The position numbers and the translations under genes are program-made. From assembly GCF_004135625.1 (NCBI RefSeq), contig NZ_SDPV01000002.1, forward strand, positions 806,001-870,000: DNA of 64,000 bases. Direction: 5' to 3'. Source of the DNA: Pelagerythrobacter rhizovicinus. Lineage in GTDB: Bacteria > Pseudomonadota > Alphaproteobacteria > Sphingomonadales > Sphingomonadaceae. The notes beneath the pieces are model-generated. The model made no database searches and was not told the origin of the DNA. It worked only from the letters and a program-made list of their open reading frames with translations. Of the stretch, positions 28,210-37,342 are shown one piece after another; the first letter of the stretch is position 1, and every line of letters starts with the position of its first letter.

Positions 28210-28429
28210 CCGGGGGATCGCTGGCGGGGAAGCTCTGGTCGCTCGCCTCGTCGGCCTTGCTCCATGCGCGCTTGGGTTTGTCGCGCATGGCTTCCGGGCC
28301 CGCGTCGCGGACGTTCCCGTCGCCCTGGTTGCCGTCGAAGGCCGCGCGGTCTTCGCCCTTGTGCTTCTCGTAGTACTTGTATCCGACGTAGCCTAGGGCG
28401 CCGAGCGCCGCCATTTTGAGCAATGCCAT
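28199..28429 (-). CDS. Small single-span protein with SFPASDPP tail
   Basis: A 76-residue protein. MALLKMAALGALGYVGYKYYEKH is a short hydrophobic N-terminal helix. The rest is polar and ends ADEASDQSFPASDPPATY. The SFPASDPP motif recurs at the ends of many small proteobacterial proteins of unknown function (general recollection). Starting at 28429 removes eleven charged residues before the helix and leaves an AGGAG site (TCCTTTCCTCTC on the plus strand). It overlaps the ribbon-helix-helix gene by 11 nt, tail to tail. Confidence 0.7.
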   Translation of the reverse strand: MALLKMAALGALGYVGYKYYEKHKGEDRAAFDGNQGDGNVRDAGPEAMRDKPKRAWSKADEASDQSFPASDPPATY

Positions 28430-28489
28430 GATCGAACTCCTTTCCTCTCGCCAACGCGGCATCGGGCGGAAAGGTCCGCAGCGGCGAAG

Positions 28490-29773
28490 CTACTCATCGC
28501 CGATCCGTTCGACTTGCGCGCCGACCAGAGCAAGCTTCTCCTCCAGGCGCTCGTAGCCCCGGTCCAGGTGGTAGAGACGCCGCACCTGCGTCTGTCCCTC
28601 CGCCGCAAGTCCGGCGATGACGAGGCTCATCGAGGCGCGCAGGTCGGTAGCCATGACTTCGGCACCAGTCAGCCGCGTGACGCCGTGCACGATAGCCGTG
28701 CGACCCGAAGTTTCGATGTTTGCGCCCATGCGGTTGAGCTCCGGCACGTGCATGTAGCGGTTCTCGAAGATCGTCTCGGTCAATACGCTTGTGCCCTCGG
28801 CACGGGTGAGGAGCGCCATCAACTGCGCCTGCATGTCCGTGGCGAGGCCGGGATAGGGGGCGGTCGAGAGGTTCGTCGCCCGCAGCCGCCCGTTCGCACC
28901 GATGCGCACGCCCTTCGTTTCGTTCTCGACATGAATGCCGATGTTGCGCAGCGCATGGAGCGTCGCCTGCATCTCCTCGGCCTTTGCGCCTTCTAGCAGG
29001 ACCTCACCTCCCGTGATCGCCGCGGCGCAGGCGTAAGAGCCGGCCTCGATCCGGTCGGCCATCACGCGGTAGGTCGCCCCGTGCAGCCGCCGCACGCCGT
29101 GGATCGTCAGGTCGGAGGTGCCGATGCCCTCGATCTGCGCGCCCATCGCCACCAGCAGGTTGCAGAGATCGACGATCTCGGGTTCGCGCGCGGCGTTGAA
29201 CAGGCGCGAGGTGCCGTTGGCGAGAACCGCCGCCATCAGCGCGTTTTCGGTCGCGCCGACCGAGACCACCGGAAAGTCGAACTCGCCGCCGGGCAGCCCG
29301 CCGTCCGGTGCGCGGGCCCGGACGTAGCCTTGGGCGAGCTCGATCTCCGCCCCGAACGCTTCGATCGCCCTGAGGTGCAAGTCGATCGGGCGGTTTCCGA
29401 TCGCGCAGCCGCCGGGCAGCGAAACGGTCGCCTCGCCCATGCGCGCCAGCATCGGGCCGAGCACGAGGATCGAGGCGCGCATCTTGCGCACCAGTTCGTA
29501 AGGCGCGACGGTCGAGGTGATCCGCGGCGCTTCCAGGGTCATCACGCGACCGAAATCCTCGGGCCGGGTGCCCTGGATCGAGGTCGTGATCCCGAACTGG
29601 TTCATCAGGTGCTGGAACCCGTCGATGTCCGCCAGCCGCGGCAGGTTGCGCAGCGTCAGCGGTTCCTCGGTCAACAGCGCGCAGGGAATGAGAGTAAGCG
29701 CGGCATTCTTCGCGCCTGAGATCGGAATGGATCCCGCCAGCCGCTTGCCGCCTTCGATGATGATCTTGTCCAT
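28490..29773 (-). CDS. murA: UDP-N-acetylglucosamine 1-carboxyvinyltransferase
   Basis: Catalyses the first committed step of peptidoglycan synthesis, adding enolpyruvate from PEP to UDP-GlcNAc. The 427-residue protein has the conserved Lys22-Asn23 in SGAKNAAL, the catalytic Cys123 in [15 protein letters not shown] (the residue attacked by fosfomycin), [19 protein letters not shown] near residue 255 and the closing [17 protein letters not shown]. Length is normal. Start at 29773, [20 protein letters not shown]. Divergent from galU with 78 nt between the two starts. Confidence 0.98.
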   Translation of the reverse strand: MDKIIIEGGKRLAGSIPISGAKNAALTLIPCALLTEEPLTLRNLPRLADIDGFQHLMNQFGITTSIQGTRPEDFGRVMTLEAPRITSTVAPYELVRKMRASILVLGPMLARMGEATVSLPGGCAIGNRPIDLHLRAIEAFGAEIELAQGYVRARAPDGGLPGGEFDFPVVSVGATENALMAAVLANGTSRLFNAAREPEIVDLCNLLVAMGAQIEGIGTSDLTIHGVRRLHGATYRVMADRIEAGSYACAAAITGGEVLLEGAKAEEMQATLHALRNIGIHVENETKGVRIGANGRLRATNLSTAPYPGLATDMQAQLMALLTRAEGTSVLTETIFENRYMHVPELNRMGANIETSGRTAIVHGVTRLTGAEVMATDLRASMSLVIAGLAAEGQTQVRRLYHLDRGYERLEEKLALVGAQVERIGDE

Positions 29774-29851
29774 GGGCGAGCGTTTAGCGTGAATCGATGC
29801 GCCCGCAAGTCGCCGGTTGCGCAGCCCCCCGTCGCTACCTATCCATTTGCC

Positions 29852-30724
29852 ATGAGCGCACGCAAACCGATCCGAAAAGCCGTTTTCCCCGTAGCCGGCC
29901 TCGGCACCCGCTTTCTCCCCGCGACCAAGGCCATTCCGAAGGAACTGCTGCCGATCGTGGACCGGCCGCTGATCCAGTATGCGGTGGACGAGGCGCGCGA
30001 GGCGGGGATCGAGCAAATGATCTTCGTCACCGGGCGCGGCAAGACGGCGATCGTCGAGCATTTCGACATCGCCTTCGAGCTCGAGACGACAATGAGCGAG
30101 CGCGGCAAGGACCTCGGCATTCTCGAGGCGACGCGCTTCACGCCCGGCGACATCATCACCGTGCGCCAGCAGGTACCGCTCGGCCTCGGCCACGCGATCT
30201 GGTGCGCGCGCGCGATCGTCGGCGACGAGCCCTTCGCAATTCTCCTGCCTGACGAACTGATGATCGGCGAGCCGGGCTGCATGAAGCAGATGGTGGTAGC
30301 CTATGAAGAAGTGGGCGGCAATCTCATCAGCGTGCTCGAGGTCCCAAGGGAGGAAGTCTCCAGCTACGGCGTGATCGACCCGGGCGAAGTGCGTGGCGCA
30401 CTGACCGAGGTGCGCGGCCTGGTCGAGAAGCCGCCCGCCAGCGAAGCACCCTCGAACAAGATCGTGTCGGGGCGTTACATCCTCCAGCCCGAGGTCATGC
30501 GCACGCTCGAGGATCAGGAGAAAGGCGCGGGCGGCGAGATCCAGCTCACCGACGCCATGGCACGGATGATCGGCGGGCAGCCGTTCCACGCGGTGACCTT
30601 CGCCGGCCGCCGTTTCGACTGCGGCAGCAAGACCGGTTTCGTCGAGGCAACGCTCGCCCTGGCGCTCGAACGCGATGATATGGGCGAGGAAGTCCGGGCG
30701 ATCGCCAACCGGCTGCTCGGCTAG
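29852..30724 (+). CDS. galU: UTP-glucose-1-phosphate uridylyltransferase
   Basis: Makes UDP-glucose, a precursor for cell-surface sugars. The 290-residue protein starts [43 protein letters not shown], with the nucleotidyltransferase signature [14 protein letters not shown]. It continues with [32 protein letters not shown] and the late [14 protein letters not shown] substrate motif. Length is typical. It could feed the sugar-transfer genes at 5507-8361. Its TAG stop and the TAG stop of the convergent acyl-CoA ligase share the 4-nt palindrome CTAG (30721-30724). Confidence 0.96.
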   Translation: MSARKPIRKAVFPVAGLGTRFLPATKAIPKELLPIVDRPLIQYAVDEAREAGIEQMIFVTGRGKTAIVEHFDIAFELETTMSERGKDLGILEATRFTPGDIITVRQQVPLGLGHAIWCARAIVGDEPFAILLPDELMIGEPGCMKQMVVAYEEVGGNLISVLEVPREEVSSYGVIDPGEVRGALTEVRGLVEKPPASEAPSNKIVSGRYILQPEVMRTLEDQEKGAGGEIQLTDAMARMIGGQPFHAVTFAGRRFDCGSKTGFVEATLALALERDDMGEEVRAIANRLLG

Positions 30725-32259
30725 GCGTCCTCGCGCGCCATGGCCGCGTACTCGTCGCGCAGCTCGCGCTTGTAGAGCTTGCCGTTCGCTTCGCGCGGGA
30801 GGTCGGGGCGGAAGTCGAACTGCCGGGGCATCTTGAGCCGCGCAAGCTGCGGCGCGAGGAATTCGCGCAGCTCGGCCTCGAGCCCTGCACCCGCCTCCGC
30901 CATGTCGCGTGGCTGGATCACTGCCACGACTTTCTCCCCCAAGTCGGAATCGGGCGCGCCGATTACCGCAGCGTCCATCACCTTGTCGTGCGTGACGAGC
31001 AGATTTTCGATCTCTTGCGGGTAGATGTTCACCCCGCCGGATATGATCATGTGGCTCTTGCGGTCGGTCAAATAGAGAAAGCCGTCGTCGTCGACGTGTC
31101 CGATATCGCCCAGCGTCATCCAGCCTTCGGGATGCATTGCCTCGGCCGTCTTGTCCGGATCATTGTGGTATGTCGGGATCGTGTCGTTCTCGAAATAGAT
31201 CAATCCATCGGTGCCGGGCGGTAATTCCTCGCCGTCAGGCCCGCAGACATGGATCGTGCCATGGAGCGCCGGGCCAACCGAACCGGGGTGCGAAAGCCAG
31301 GCATCGCTGCGGATCAGCGTCATCCCGATACCCTCCGATCCGGCGTAATACTCGATCAGGATCGGCCCCCACCACGCTATCATCGCCTGCTTGACGGGAA
31401 TCGGACAGGGTGCCGCGGCATGGATGGCGCGCTGGTGGCTTGAAAGGTCGTAGCGCTCGCGCACCGCATCATCGAGTTTGAGCATCCGCACGAAGTGCGT
31501 CGGCACCCACTGGCTGTCGGTCACCTGGTATTTCTCGATCGCGGCCAACGCGGCCTCGGGATCGAACTTCTCCATGATCACTACGGTGCCGCCCAGCCGA
31601 TGAACGGTGCAGCACCAGGCGAGCGGCGCGGCGTGATAGAGCGGGGCAGGTGAGAGGTAGACCATCTCCCCGTCCGCCGGCATCCCCGGCCCCATCACCG
31701 CCAGCATGACCAGCGCATGCGCCGCCTGGACGTCGTCGTCCTGCGGCCGCGGCGGGCGAATGCCTTTGGGCCGCCCGGTCGTGCCCGAGGAATAGAGCAT
31801 GTAGAGCCCGGGGCACTGGTCGGCGATCGGTTCGGCAGGCTGCACCGCAATCGCTGCTTCGAGGGCAGCATCGCCCTCTCCGCCGAGCACGAACACGGGC
31901 AGATCGGGACATTCGCGGCGAACACCCTCGGTGACATCGGCAAACTGCGTAGAGGTGATCAGCAGCTTCGCACCGCTGTCCTTCAGGATGTAGACGATCT
32001 CGGGCGCGGTGAGGCGGGTCGAGACCGGGACCAGCATCGTGCCCGCGCGCTGCGATCCCCACACGAGCTGGAGGTAGAGCGCGTTGTTCTCCATCAGCAG
32101 GCCGAATGCATCGTCGCGCCCGAGGCCGTGCGCGCGGAGGAAGTGCGCGAAGCGATTGGCGGTGCGGTCGAGCTCGGCATAGGTGACCGTCTCGCCGGAT
32201 CCTGCGATCACGATCGCGGGACGGTCGGCACGGGTTTCGGCATGGGTGATGGGATGCAT
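30721..32259 (-). CDS. Acyl-CoA synthetase (AMP-forming)
   Basis: Activates a carboxylic acid to its CoA ester via an acyl-adenylate. The 512-residue protein carries the P-loop-like [16 protein letters not shown] near residue 158, [12 protein letters not shown] near residue 305, [40 protein letters not shown] around residues 385-425, and the C-terminal catalytic Lys in [13 protein letters not shown]. This is the layout of the FadD3/long-chain ligase branch; substrate length or ring type cannot be read. Start at 32259 with GGAGAG upstream. Ends in a shared CTAG with galU. Confidence 0.92.
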   Translation of the reverse strand: MHPITHAETRADRPAIVIAGSGETVTYAELDRTANRFAHFLRAHGLGRDDAFGLLMENNALYLQLVWGSQRAGTMLVPVSTRLTAPEIVYILKDSGAKLLITSTQFADVTEGVRRECPDLPVFVLGGEGDAALEAAIAVQPAEPIADQCPGLYMLYSSGTTGRPKGIRPPRPQDDDVQAAHALVMLAVMGPGMPADGEMVYLSPAPLYHAAPLAWCCTVHRLGGTVVIMEKFDPEAALAAIEKYQVTDSQWVPTHFVRMLKLDDAVRERYDLSSHQRAIHAAAPCPIPVKQAMIAWWGPILIEYYAGSEGIGMTLIRSDAWLSHPGSVGPALHGTIHVCGPDGEELPPGTDGLIYFENDTIPTYHNDPDKTAEAMHPEGWMTLGDIGHVDDDGFLYLTDRKSHMIISGGVNIYPQEIENLLVTHDKVMDAAVIGAPDSDLGEKVVAVIQPRDMAEAGAGLEAELREFLAPQLARLKMPRQFDFRPDLPREANGKLYKRELRDEYAAMAREDA

Positions 32260-32338
32260 CGTCGGTTTCTCTCCACTCACGGCGCCCTTCCGGCGTCTCG
32301 TTGTGATTCGAAACCTAGCTCCGCGCGCCTGCACGGCA

Positions 32339-32377
32339 AGAAAAAAGGCGGCGGGATCGCTCCCGCCGCCTTTTTGT
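32339..32377 (-). terminator. Bidirectional-looking terminator after the M23 peptidase gene
   Basis: The perfect stem AAGGCGGCGGGA / TCCCGCCGCCTT, with loop TCGC, is flanked by an A-run on the left (32339-32346) and a T-run on the right, so it can act in both directions. On the minus strand it lies about 50 nt after the stop of the M23 gene and just before the acyl-CoA ligase start, separating the two. Confidence 0.88.
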
Positions 32378-32428
32378 CAGGCATCCTCTCCCATGCCTGC
32401 CTTCCGCCCCTCTCCCGAGGCGTGAAAT

Positions 32429-33130
32429 CTATTCCTCGCCGCCACCCATGCCGCCTCGGCCGGTCGCCAGTGCGAAAGCCTGCTGCGCTTCGGTTTCGAC
32501 CATGTAGGGGATCGGATTGACCGCCTCGCCATCGATGCGGACTTCATAATGAAGATGCGGACCGGTCGAGCGGCCGGTCGAGCCGACATAGCCAATCAGG
32601 TCGCCCTTCTTGACCCGCTGACCATTGGCCACGGCGAGCTTCGACAAGTGCGCAAAACGCGTCTGGAGCTTCGCGCCGTGTTCGATCTGGATATAGAGGC
32701 CGTAGCTGCTGAACCAGTCGGCCCGACCGACGATGCCATCGGCCGTCGCATAGACCGGGGTGCCGGTCGGCGCGGCAAGATCGACCCCCTTGTGCGAACG
32801 GCGGCCGCCGAGCACCGGATGGGTGCGCATGCCGTAGTCGCTGGTGAGCTGCGCGCCATCGAGCGGCATGCGCGAGGGAACCGAGATACCCGTGCTTGCG
32901 ACCGGCTGTGCGGCGCGGTCGCCGTCCAGCGAGCGCCAGCTTGCAAAGAGTTCGCGGAACTGCGCGTCCCCGCCGACCGACTTTTGCGCGTCCTGCACAG
33001 GAGCGGTCATGTCGGCTGCGGCTGCTGCGCTGGAGTTCGCCATTGCCGGACTTGCGGCGATGGCGAGAAACGCGGCGCCTGCCGCTGCCGCGGCTTTGGC
33101 GATTCGCCGATTGCTGAGAATTGCGACCAA
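32429..33130 (-). CDS. M23-family metallopeptidase, exported
   Basis: A predicted periplasmic peptidoglycan endopeptidase of the LytM type. From a TTG start at 33130 the 233-residue protein begins VAILSNRRIAKAAAAAGAAFLAIAASPAMANSS, a signal peptide cleaved after AMA (about residue 31). The C-terminal Zn domain shows HKGVDLAAPTGTPVYATADGIV (H-x3-D), HLSKLAVANGQRVKKGDLIGYVG and the GPHLHYEV H-x-H pair. The TTG is supported by AAGAGGACGGGATC before it; ATG or GTG codons further upstream would put a long charged leader before the signal. A good terminator follows. Confidence 0.88.
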   Translation of the reverse strand: MVAILSNRRIAKAAAAAGAAFLAIAASPAMANSSAAAAADMTAPVQDAQKSVGGDAQFRELFASWRSLDGDRAAQPVASTGISVPSRMPLDGAQLTSDYGMRTHPVLGGRRSHKGVDLAAPTGTPVYATADGIVGRADWFSSYGLYIQIEHGAKLQTRFAHLSKLAVANGQRVKKGDLIGYVGSTGRSTGPHLHYEVRIDGEAVNPIPYMVETEAQQAFALATGRGGMGGGEE

Positions 33131-33268
33131 GATCCCGTCCTCTTGTTTGCGACCCTTGAGCCGCAGCGATCCGTGCACGCCGGGATACCCGTCACCGGCG
33201 CGAAAATTTTCTGCGAGACTGGGAACCCTCCTCCGTCTCAATGATTGGAGGCCTAACCGGGGGTGGGT

Positions 33269-34072
33269 TTAACTGGCAATAGCGGCGTAGAACTCTCGCG
33301 ACAAACCGGCTGCCGAACGCGCCGAGTCGTTGAATGGTGGCTTCAGCGCGCCGCGAAAGTGCCTTTCCACCAGCATTTTCCAACACTTCTCAGGTATTTC
33401 GCCCGCTTCGTCACAACTTGCGATAAAATGCTTTGTGCCGAAGCGGACGTGGCGAATCTCGTCGTCAAGGATTCGCTGAAGGATTCGGGCGCCGTCTTCA
33501 TCGCCCTGCACCCGCACCCGGTCGCGCGTGGCCGGGGTGACGTCGAGCCCGCGCGCCTCCAGCACCATCGGCACGACGGCGAGCCGCGCGCGCGCGTCGT
33601 GCCGCGTGTCGTGCGCCGCCTGCCACAAGCCCCCGTGCGCGGGCAGCGCGCCGTAGTGGCTGCCGAGACGGCGGAGCTTGCGATCAAGCAACGCGAAGTG
33701 CATCGCCTCATCGGCCGCGACCGAGAGGAAGTCGCTCACGAACTCGCGTCCCATCTCGCTTCCGAACCGCCCGGCCATGTCGAGCGCGAGGTCGATTGCG
33801 ACGAATTCGATATGCGCGAGGGCATGCCACAGGGCGATCCGCCCGCGCTCCGACCCCGCCTTGCCGCGTTTGGGCATGCGGTTGGGCGGGAGCAGCTCGG
33901 GCCGTGCCGGCGCGGCGGGACGTTCGGGCATCGCGACATCGAACCGCCAGTCGAGCCGCCCGAGGCGCCAGCGGCGCGCGACATCCCGCGCCGCGAAGAC
34001 CTTGGCCTTCGGCTCGCCGGCCAGCAGCGCGCCGCGGATTGCCGCGGCAACCGATTCACGCGTTTCGCTCAA
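33269..34072 (-). CDS. DUF455 ferritin-like domain protein
   Basis: A 267-residue protein with a four-helix ferritin-like fold. Metal-ligand-type Glu and His pairs are visible in WHALAHIEFVAIDLALDMAGRFG, AADEAMHFALLDRKL and DDEIRHVRFGTKHFI (pattern E-x2-H repeated). It resembles DUF455, related to tRNA hydroxylase-like or rubrerythrin proteins; the substrate is unknown. The start is a TTG at 34072 whose last bases overlap the TGA of bcp (TTGA), giving tight coupling. An ATG further in is not supported by a ribosome site. Confidence 0.82.
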   Translation of the reverse strand: MSETRESVAAAIRGALLAGEPKAKVFAARDVARRWRLGRLDWRFDVAMPERPAAPARPELLPPNRMPKRGKAGSERGRIALWHALAHIEFVAIDLALDMAGRFGSEMGREFVSDFLSVAADEAMHFALLDRKLRRLGSHYGALPAHGGLWQAAHDTRHDARARLAVVPMVLEARGLDVTPATRDRVRVQGDEDGARILQRILDDEIRHVRFGTKHFIASCDEAGEIPEKCWKMLVERHFRGALKPPFNDSARSAAGLSREFYAAIAS

Positions 34073-34542
34073 AGCGCCTTCGCCGCCTCGAGTACCTCCT
34101 CGGCGTGGCCTTTGACCTTCACCTTGCTCCAGATGCGAGCAATCTTCCCGCCCGCATCGACGAGGTAGGTACTGCGGATCATGCCGATGAAAGTCTTTCC
34201 GTACAGCTTCTTCTCGGTCCAGATCCCGAGCGCGTCGGACAGGCCGCCGTCTTCCGCGTCGGTCGCCAGCGGGACCTTCAGATCGTGCTTGGCGATGAAG
34301 TTGCGGTGCTTCTGCGGCGAGTCCTTGCTCACCCCGAGCAGCGCGACACCGGCCTTCTCGAATTCGCCGGCAAGCGCAGTGAAGTCCTTCGCCTCGGTCG
34401 TGCAGCCTGGCGTGTTGTCCTTCGGATAGAAGAACACCACCAGCTTGCGCCCGCGAAAGTCCGAAGGCTTCACCCTGCCGCCATCGGGCGTTTCCATCGC
34501 GATATCGGGCATCGGTTCGCCGGCTTTCGGAAAGTCGCTCAT
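34069..34542 (-). CDS. bcp: Peroxiredoxin, BCP/PrxQ type with a single cysteine
   Basis: A thiol peroxidase that reduces hydroperoxides. The 157-residue protein has the peroxidatic Cys47 in KDNTPGCTTEAKDF, preceded by VVFFYPKDNTPG. The position where two-cysteine BCPs have a resolving Cys, five residues later, holds Lys52, and the protein has no other cysteine, so it must use an external thiol. Start at 34542; its ATG overlaps the TGA of glnE (ATGA). It is followed by the DUF455 gene with an overlapping TTG, so glnE, bcp and DUF455 form a tight set. Confidence 0.92.
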   Translation of the reverse strand: MSDFPKAGEPMPDIAMETPDGGRVKPSDFRGRKLVVFFYPKDNTPGCTTEAKDFTALAGEFEKAGVALLGVSKDSPQKHRNFIAKHDLKVPLATDAEDGGLSDALGIWTEKKLYGKTFIGMIRSTYLVDAGGKIARIWSKVKVKGHAEEVLEAAKAL

Positions 34543-37235
34543 TGCTCGGTCTCCAGTTTTTCTTCGAACACCTCGTGCCAGGTGGCGGCGACGCACTGCC
34601 GCGCCTTCCCCAACTCACGCAAGACCTCATCGAGGCTCTCGCACCGGCAGGCGCGGGCCAGCGCCCGGGCTGCTGCCGGCGTGGGCTGATCGAGTTCGGG
34701 GGCGAGCAGCCGGCCCGCCACGAGCAGACGCGTCATCATCCGCTCGGCCTCCGCCATTTCACCGGGCAGGCTCCCGCGCTCGGTCAGGCCGGGGATGGCC
34801 TGCCCCAGATCCGGCAGGATGCAGGCCTGGTCGCGCAGTTGCAGGTAATGGATCAGGAACTCCAGATCGACCAGCCCGCCGCGTAGCAGCTTGGCATCGA
34901 GCGGTCCGCGCGCGGGCTTGTTGGCGGCCATCTCGCTGCGCATTCTCAGTACGTCCGCGCGCAGCCGTTCGGGATCGCGCGGACGCAGCAGAACGTCGGC
35001 GATGATGCTTTCCAGGGCCGATCGTGCTTTGGGCGAGCCGATCAACGGCCGCGCGCGGGTGAGCGCCATATGCTCCCAGGTCCAGGCATCCTCGCGCTGG
35101 TAGCGGGCAAAGCTGTCGAGGCTGACCGCAAGCGGCCCCTGTGCGCCTTGCGGGCGGAGGCGTGTATCGACCTCGTAGAGTGCGCCTTGCGCCGTCGGCA
35201 CGCTCAGTGCGCCGCCGACTCGCTGCGCGAGACGATTGAAGTAGAGCGTCGCGCCAAGCGGCCGTGTACCGTCGGATTCGGCGCCGTGATCGCCGGTGAA
35301 GAGATAGACGATGTCGAGGTCGGACGCATGCGTCAGCGCGCCGCCGCCGAGCCGCCCGAGGCCGAGCACCAGCAGTTCTCCGCCCGGCACGACGCCGTGC
35401 TTGACCGCGAAATCGTCCTGCGTGGTGCGTGCGGCAATTTCCAGCGCAGCCTCGGCGGTTCGCGACAGTGCGGCCGCGATATCGAGCGGATCGTGCTCGC
35501 CCTGAATAAGCTGCACGCCGAGAGCGAAGCGCGTCTCGCCGGTCACCACCCGAATCCGGTCGAGCGCGCGCTCGTAGTCGTCGCCGGTCTCGCCGCGCGC
35601 CATCCGCTCCGCCAGCGCAGGAACATCGCCGGGCAGGTCGAGCGCACTCTTGTCGATCAGCGCATCGAGCAAGGCCGGACGCCGCGCAAGTTCCTCGGCA
35701 AGTGGCGGTGCAAGCGTCAGCACCCCGATCAACTGGTCTAGCAGCGCGGGGCGCGCGTCGAGCAGGCGGAACAGGTTGATCGCACTCGATGCCTTGGCGA
35801 TCAGTTCCTCCCACAGCAGCAGCGCGCGGCGCGGATCGGGCGCTTCGGCCAGGGCATTGAGCAGGCGGGGGAGCAGCGCGTCCAGCGAGGCGCGCGCCGC
35901 TTCGCTGCGCAACGCGCGGATATGCCCGTCGCTCCAGTTCGCGATCCGTTCGGCGAGCGCCTCCGGCTCCCCGAAACCGAGTCGTTCGAGCCGGGCGGGC
36001 AGGCTCTCGCTCTCGGCCGGCGATCCACCGCCACCGCCTGGCCGGTCGAGCAGCCGGTCGAACCGCGCCGCAACCTCGGCACATAGCGGCGTCAGCTCCG
36101 CCAGCAGCGCGGCGCCGTCTGCCAAACCGTCGAGCCGCGCGACGCGGTCGAGTGCTTCGCCATCGGGCAGGGTATGCGTCTGATGGTCCTCGAGCATCTG
36201 CAGCCGGTGCTCGACGACCCGCAGACGGTCGTAGCTGCGGCCGAGGAGCTCGGCATCCTCGGGCGCGACGAGACCGGCCGCAGCCAGCGCATCGAGCGCG
36301 GCGCGGGTCTGCCGGACACGCAAGGAGCGGTCGCGCCCGCCGTGGATCAACTGATGCGTCTGCGCGAAGAACTCAATCTCGCGGATCCCGCCCCGGCCTT
36401 GCTTGAGGTTGAAGCCGGGCGCGGGCTCCGTCGGCCCCGAATACCGGTCGCGGATGCGCGAGGTCAGCCGGCCGATCTCCTCGATCGCCCCGAAATCGAG
36501 GCTCCGCCTCCAGACGAAGGGGCGGATGGCGGCGAGAAAGTCCTCCCCCTGGTCGATGTCACCCGCCGCAGCGCGCGCACGGATATAGGCCGCGCGCTCC
36601 CACGCCAGCGCCGAGCTCTCGTAATGGCTGAGCGCGCCATCAAACGAGATCGCCAGCGGGCTCACCTCGGACGCCGGGCGCAGCCGCAGGTCGACCCGGA
36701 AGACGTAGCCTTCCGCGCTGTTGGCCGAGAGCATCTGCACGATCTCGCGGGCATAGCGCTGCGCCGCTTCCCCCGGCTCGTCGCGAGCGCGGCGGGGCAG
36801 CGTGGCCGGATCATAGAGCAGGATCGGATCGATGTCGGAACTGTAGTTGAGCTCGCCCGCGCCATGCTTGCCGAGCGCAAGGGCGCTGAACCCCGCCGGC
36901 GCAGCGCCCTCGACACGGCGCGCGATCGCCTCCGCTATCGCCCGGTCAAGCGCACGGTCGGCCAAGTCCGACAGTTCGGCCATGACTCGCGCGAGCGGGA
37001 AGGCTCCGGCGAGGTCGCCCACCGCCAGCGCCGCCGCCAACCCCAGCCGCTCGCGCCGCAGGGCGATCTCGCAAGTCGCCGCGCCCGCACTCGCCTCGCG
37101 GGCCCAGGCGAGTGCCACCTCGCCGTCCCCATCCCGCAGCAGCGCTTCGAGTTCCGGCTGCCGGTCGAGCGCGCGCGCAAGGAAGGGTGCGTTGGCACGA
37201 GCCCGCGCGATCGCATCTTGCCAGTCGCCCGTCAT
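34539..37235 (-). CDS. glnE: Bifunctional glutamine synthetase adenylyltransferase/deadenylyltransferase
   Basis: Controls glutamine synthetase by attaching or removing AMP in response to nitrogen status. The 898-residue protein has two nucleotidyltransferase domains. The N-terminal deadenylylase domain carries GKHGAGELNYSSDIDPILLYD near residue 160, and the C-terminal adenylylase domain carries LGRLGGGALTHASDLDIVYLF near residue 650 (G-x-S-D-x-D in each). They are separated by helical linkers such as FNLKQGRGGIREIEFFAQTHQLIHGG. Slightly shorter than the E. coli protein. Start at 37235, divergent from the M28 peptidase; bcp is coupled to its stop. Confidence 0.96.
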   Translation of the reverse strand: MTGDWQDAIARARANAPFLARALDRQPELEALLRDGDGEVALAWAREASAGAATCEIALRRERLGLAAALAVGDLAGAFPLARVMAELSDLADRALDRAIAEAIARRVEGAAPAGFSALALGKHGAGELNYSSDIDPILLYDPATLPRRARDEPGEAAQRYAREIVQMLSANSAEGYVFRVDLRLRPASEVSPLAISFDGALSHYESSALAWERAAYIRARAAAGDIDQGEDFLAAIRPFVWRRSLDFGAIEEIGRLTSRIRDRYSGPTEPAPGFNLKQGRGGIREIEFFAQTHQLIHGGRDRSLRVRQTRAALDALAAAGLVAPEDAELLGRSYDRLRVVEHRLQMLEDHQTHTLPDGEALDRVARLDGLADGAALLAELTPLCAEVAARFDRLLDRPGGGGGSPAESESLPARLERLGFGEPEALAERIANWSDGHIRALRSEAARASLDALLPRLLNALAEAPDPRRALLLWEELIAKASSAINLFRLLDARPALLDQLIGVLTLAPPLAEELARRPALLDALIDKSALDLPGDVPALAERMARGETGDDYERALDRIRVVTGETRFALGVQLIQGEHDPLDIAAALSRTAEAALEIAARTTQDDFAVKHGVVPGGELLVLGLGRLGGGALTHASDLDIVYLFTGDHGAESDGTRPLGATLYFNRLAQRVGGALSVPTAQGALYEVDTRLRPQGAQGPLAVSLDSFARYQREDAWTWEHMALTRARPLIGSPKARSALESIIADVLLRPRDPERLRADVLRMRSEMAANKPARGPLDAKLLRGGLVDLEFLIHYLQLRDQACILPDLGQAIPGLTERGSLPGEMAEAERMMTRLLVAGRLLAPELDQPTPAAARALARACRCESLDEVLRELGKARQCVAATWHEVFEEKLETEQ

Positions 37236-37275
37236 GTCCGCTCCCTGCCCGGAGTGCACACCATGCACAAGGACG

Positions 37276-37317
37276 GGTTGCCGCGACGCGCGCGACCTGC
37301 CAAGTTTTGCGGCAACC
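37276..37317. promoter_or_regulatory. 9-bp inverted repeat between divergent glnE and M28 peptidase genes
   Basis: GGTTGCCGC at 37276-37284 and GCGGCAACC at 37309-37317 are exact complements separated by 24 nt in the 107-nt space between the two starts. It could be an operator for either direction; no regulator is suggested by the sequence. Confidence 0.3.
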
Positions 37318-37342
37318 GCAGTCTTGAGAGAGAGTTTCGCAA

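Noticed and set aside
34072-34630. A longer version of the DUF455 protein extending through bcp.
   Set aside because: The extension is the out-of-frame reading of bcp. The TTG at 34072, overlapping the bcp stop, gives the expected length.
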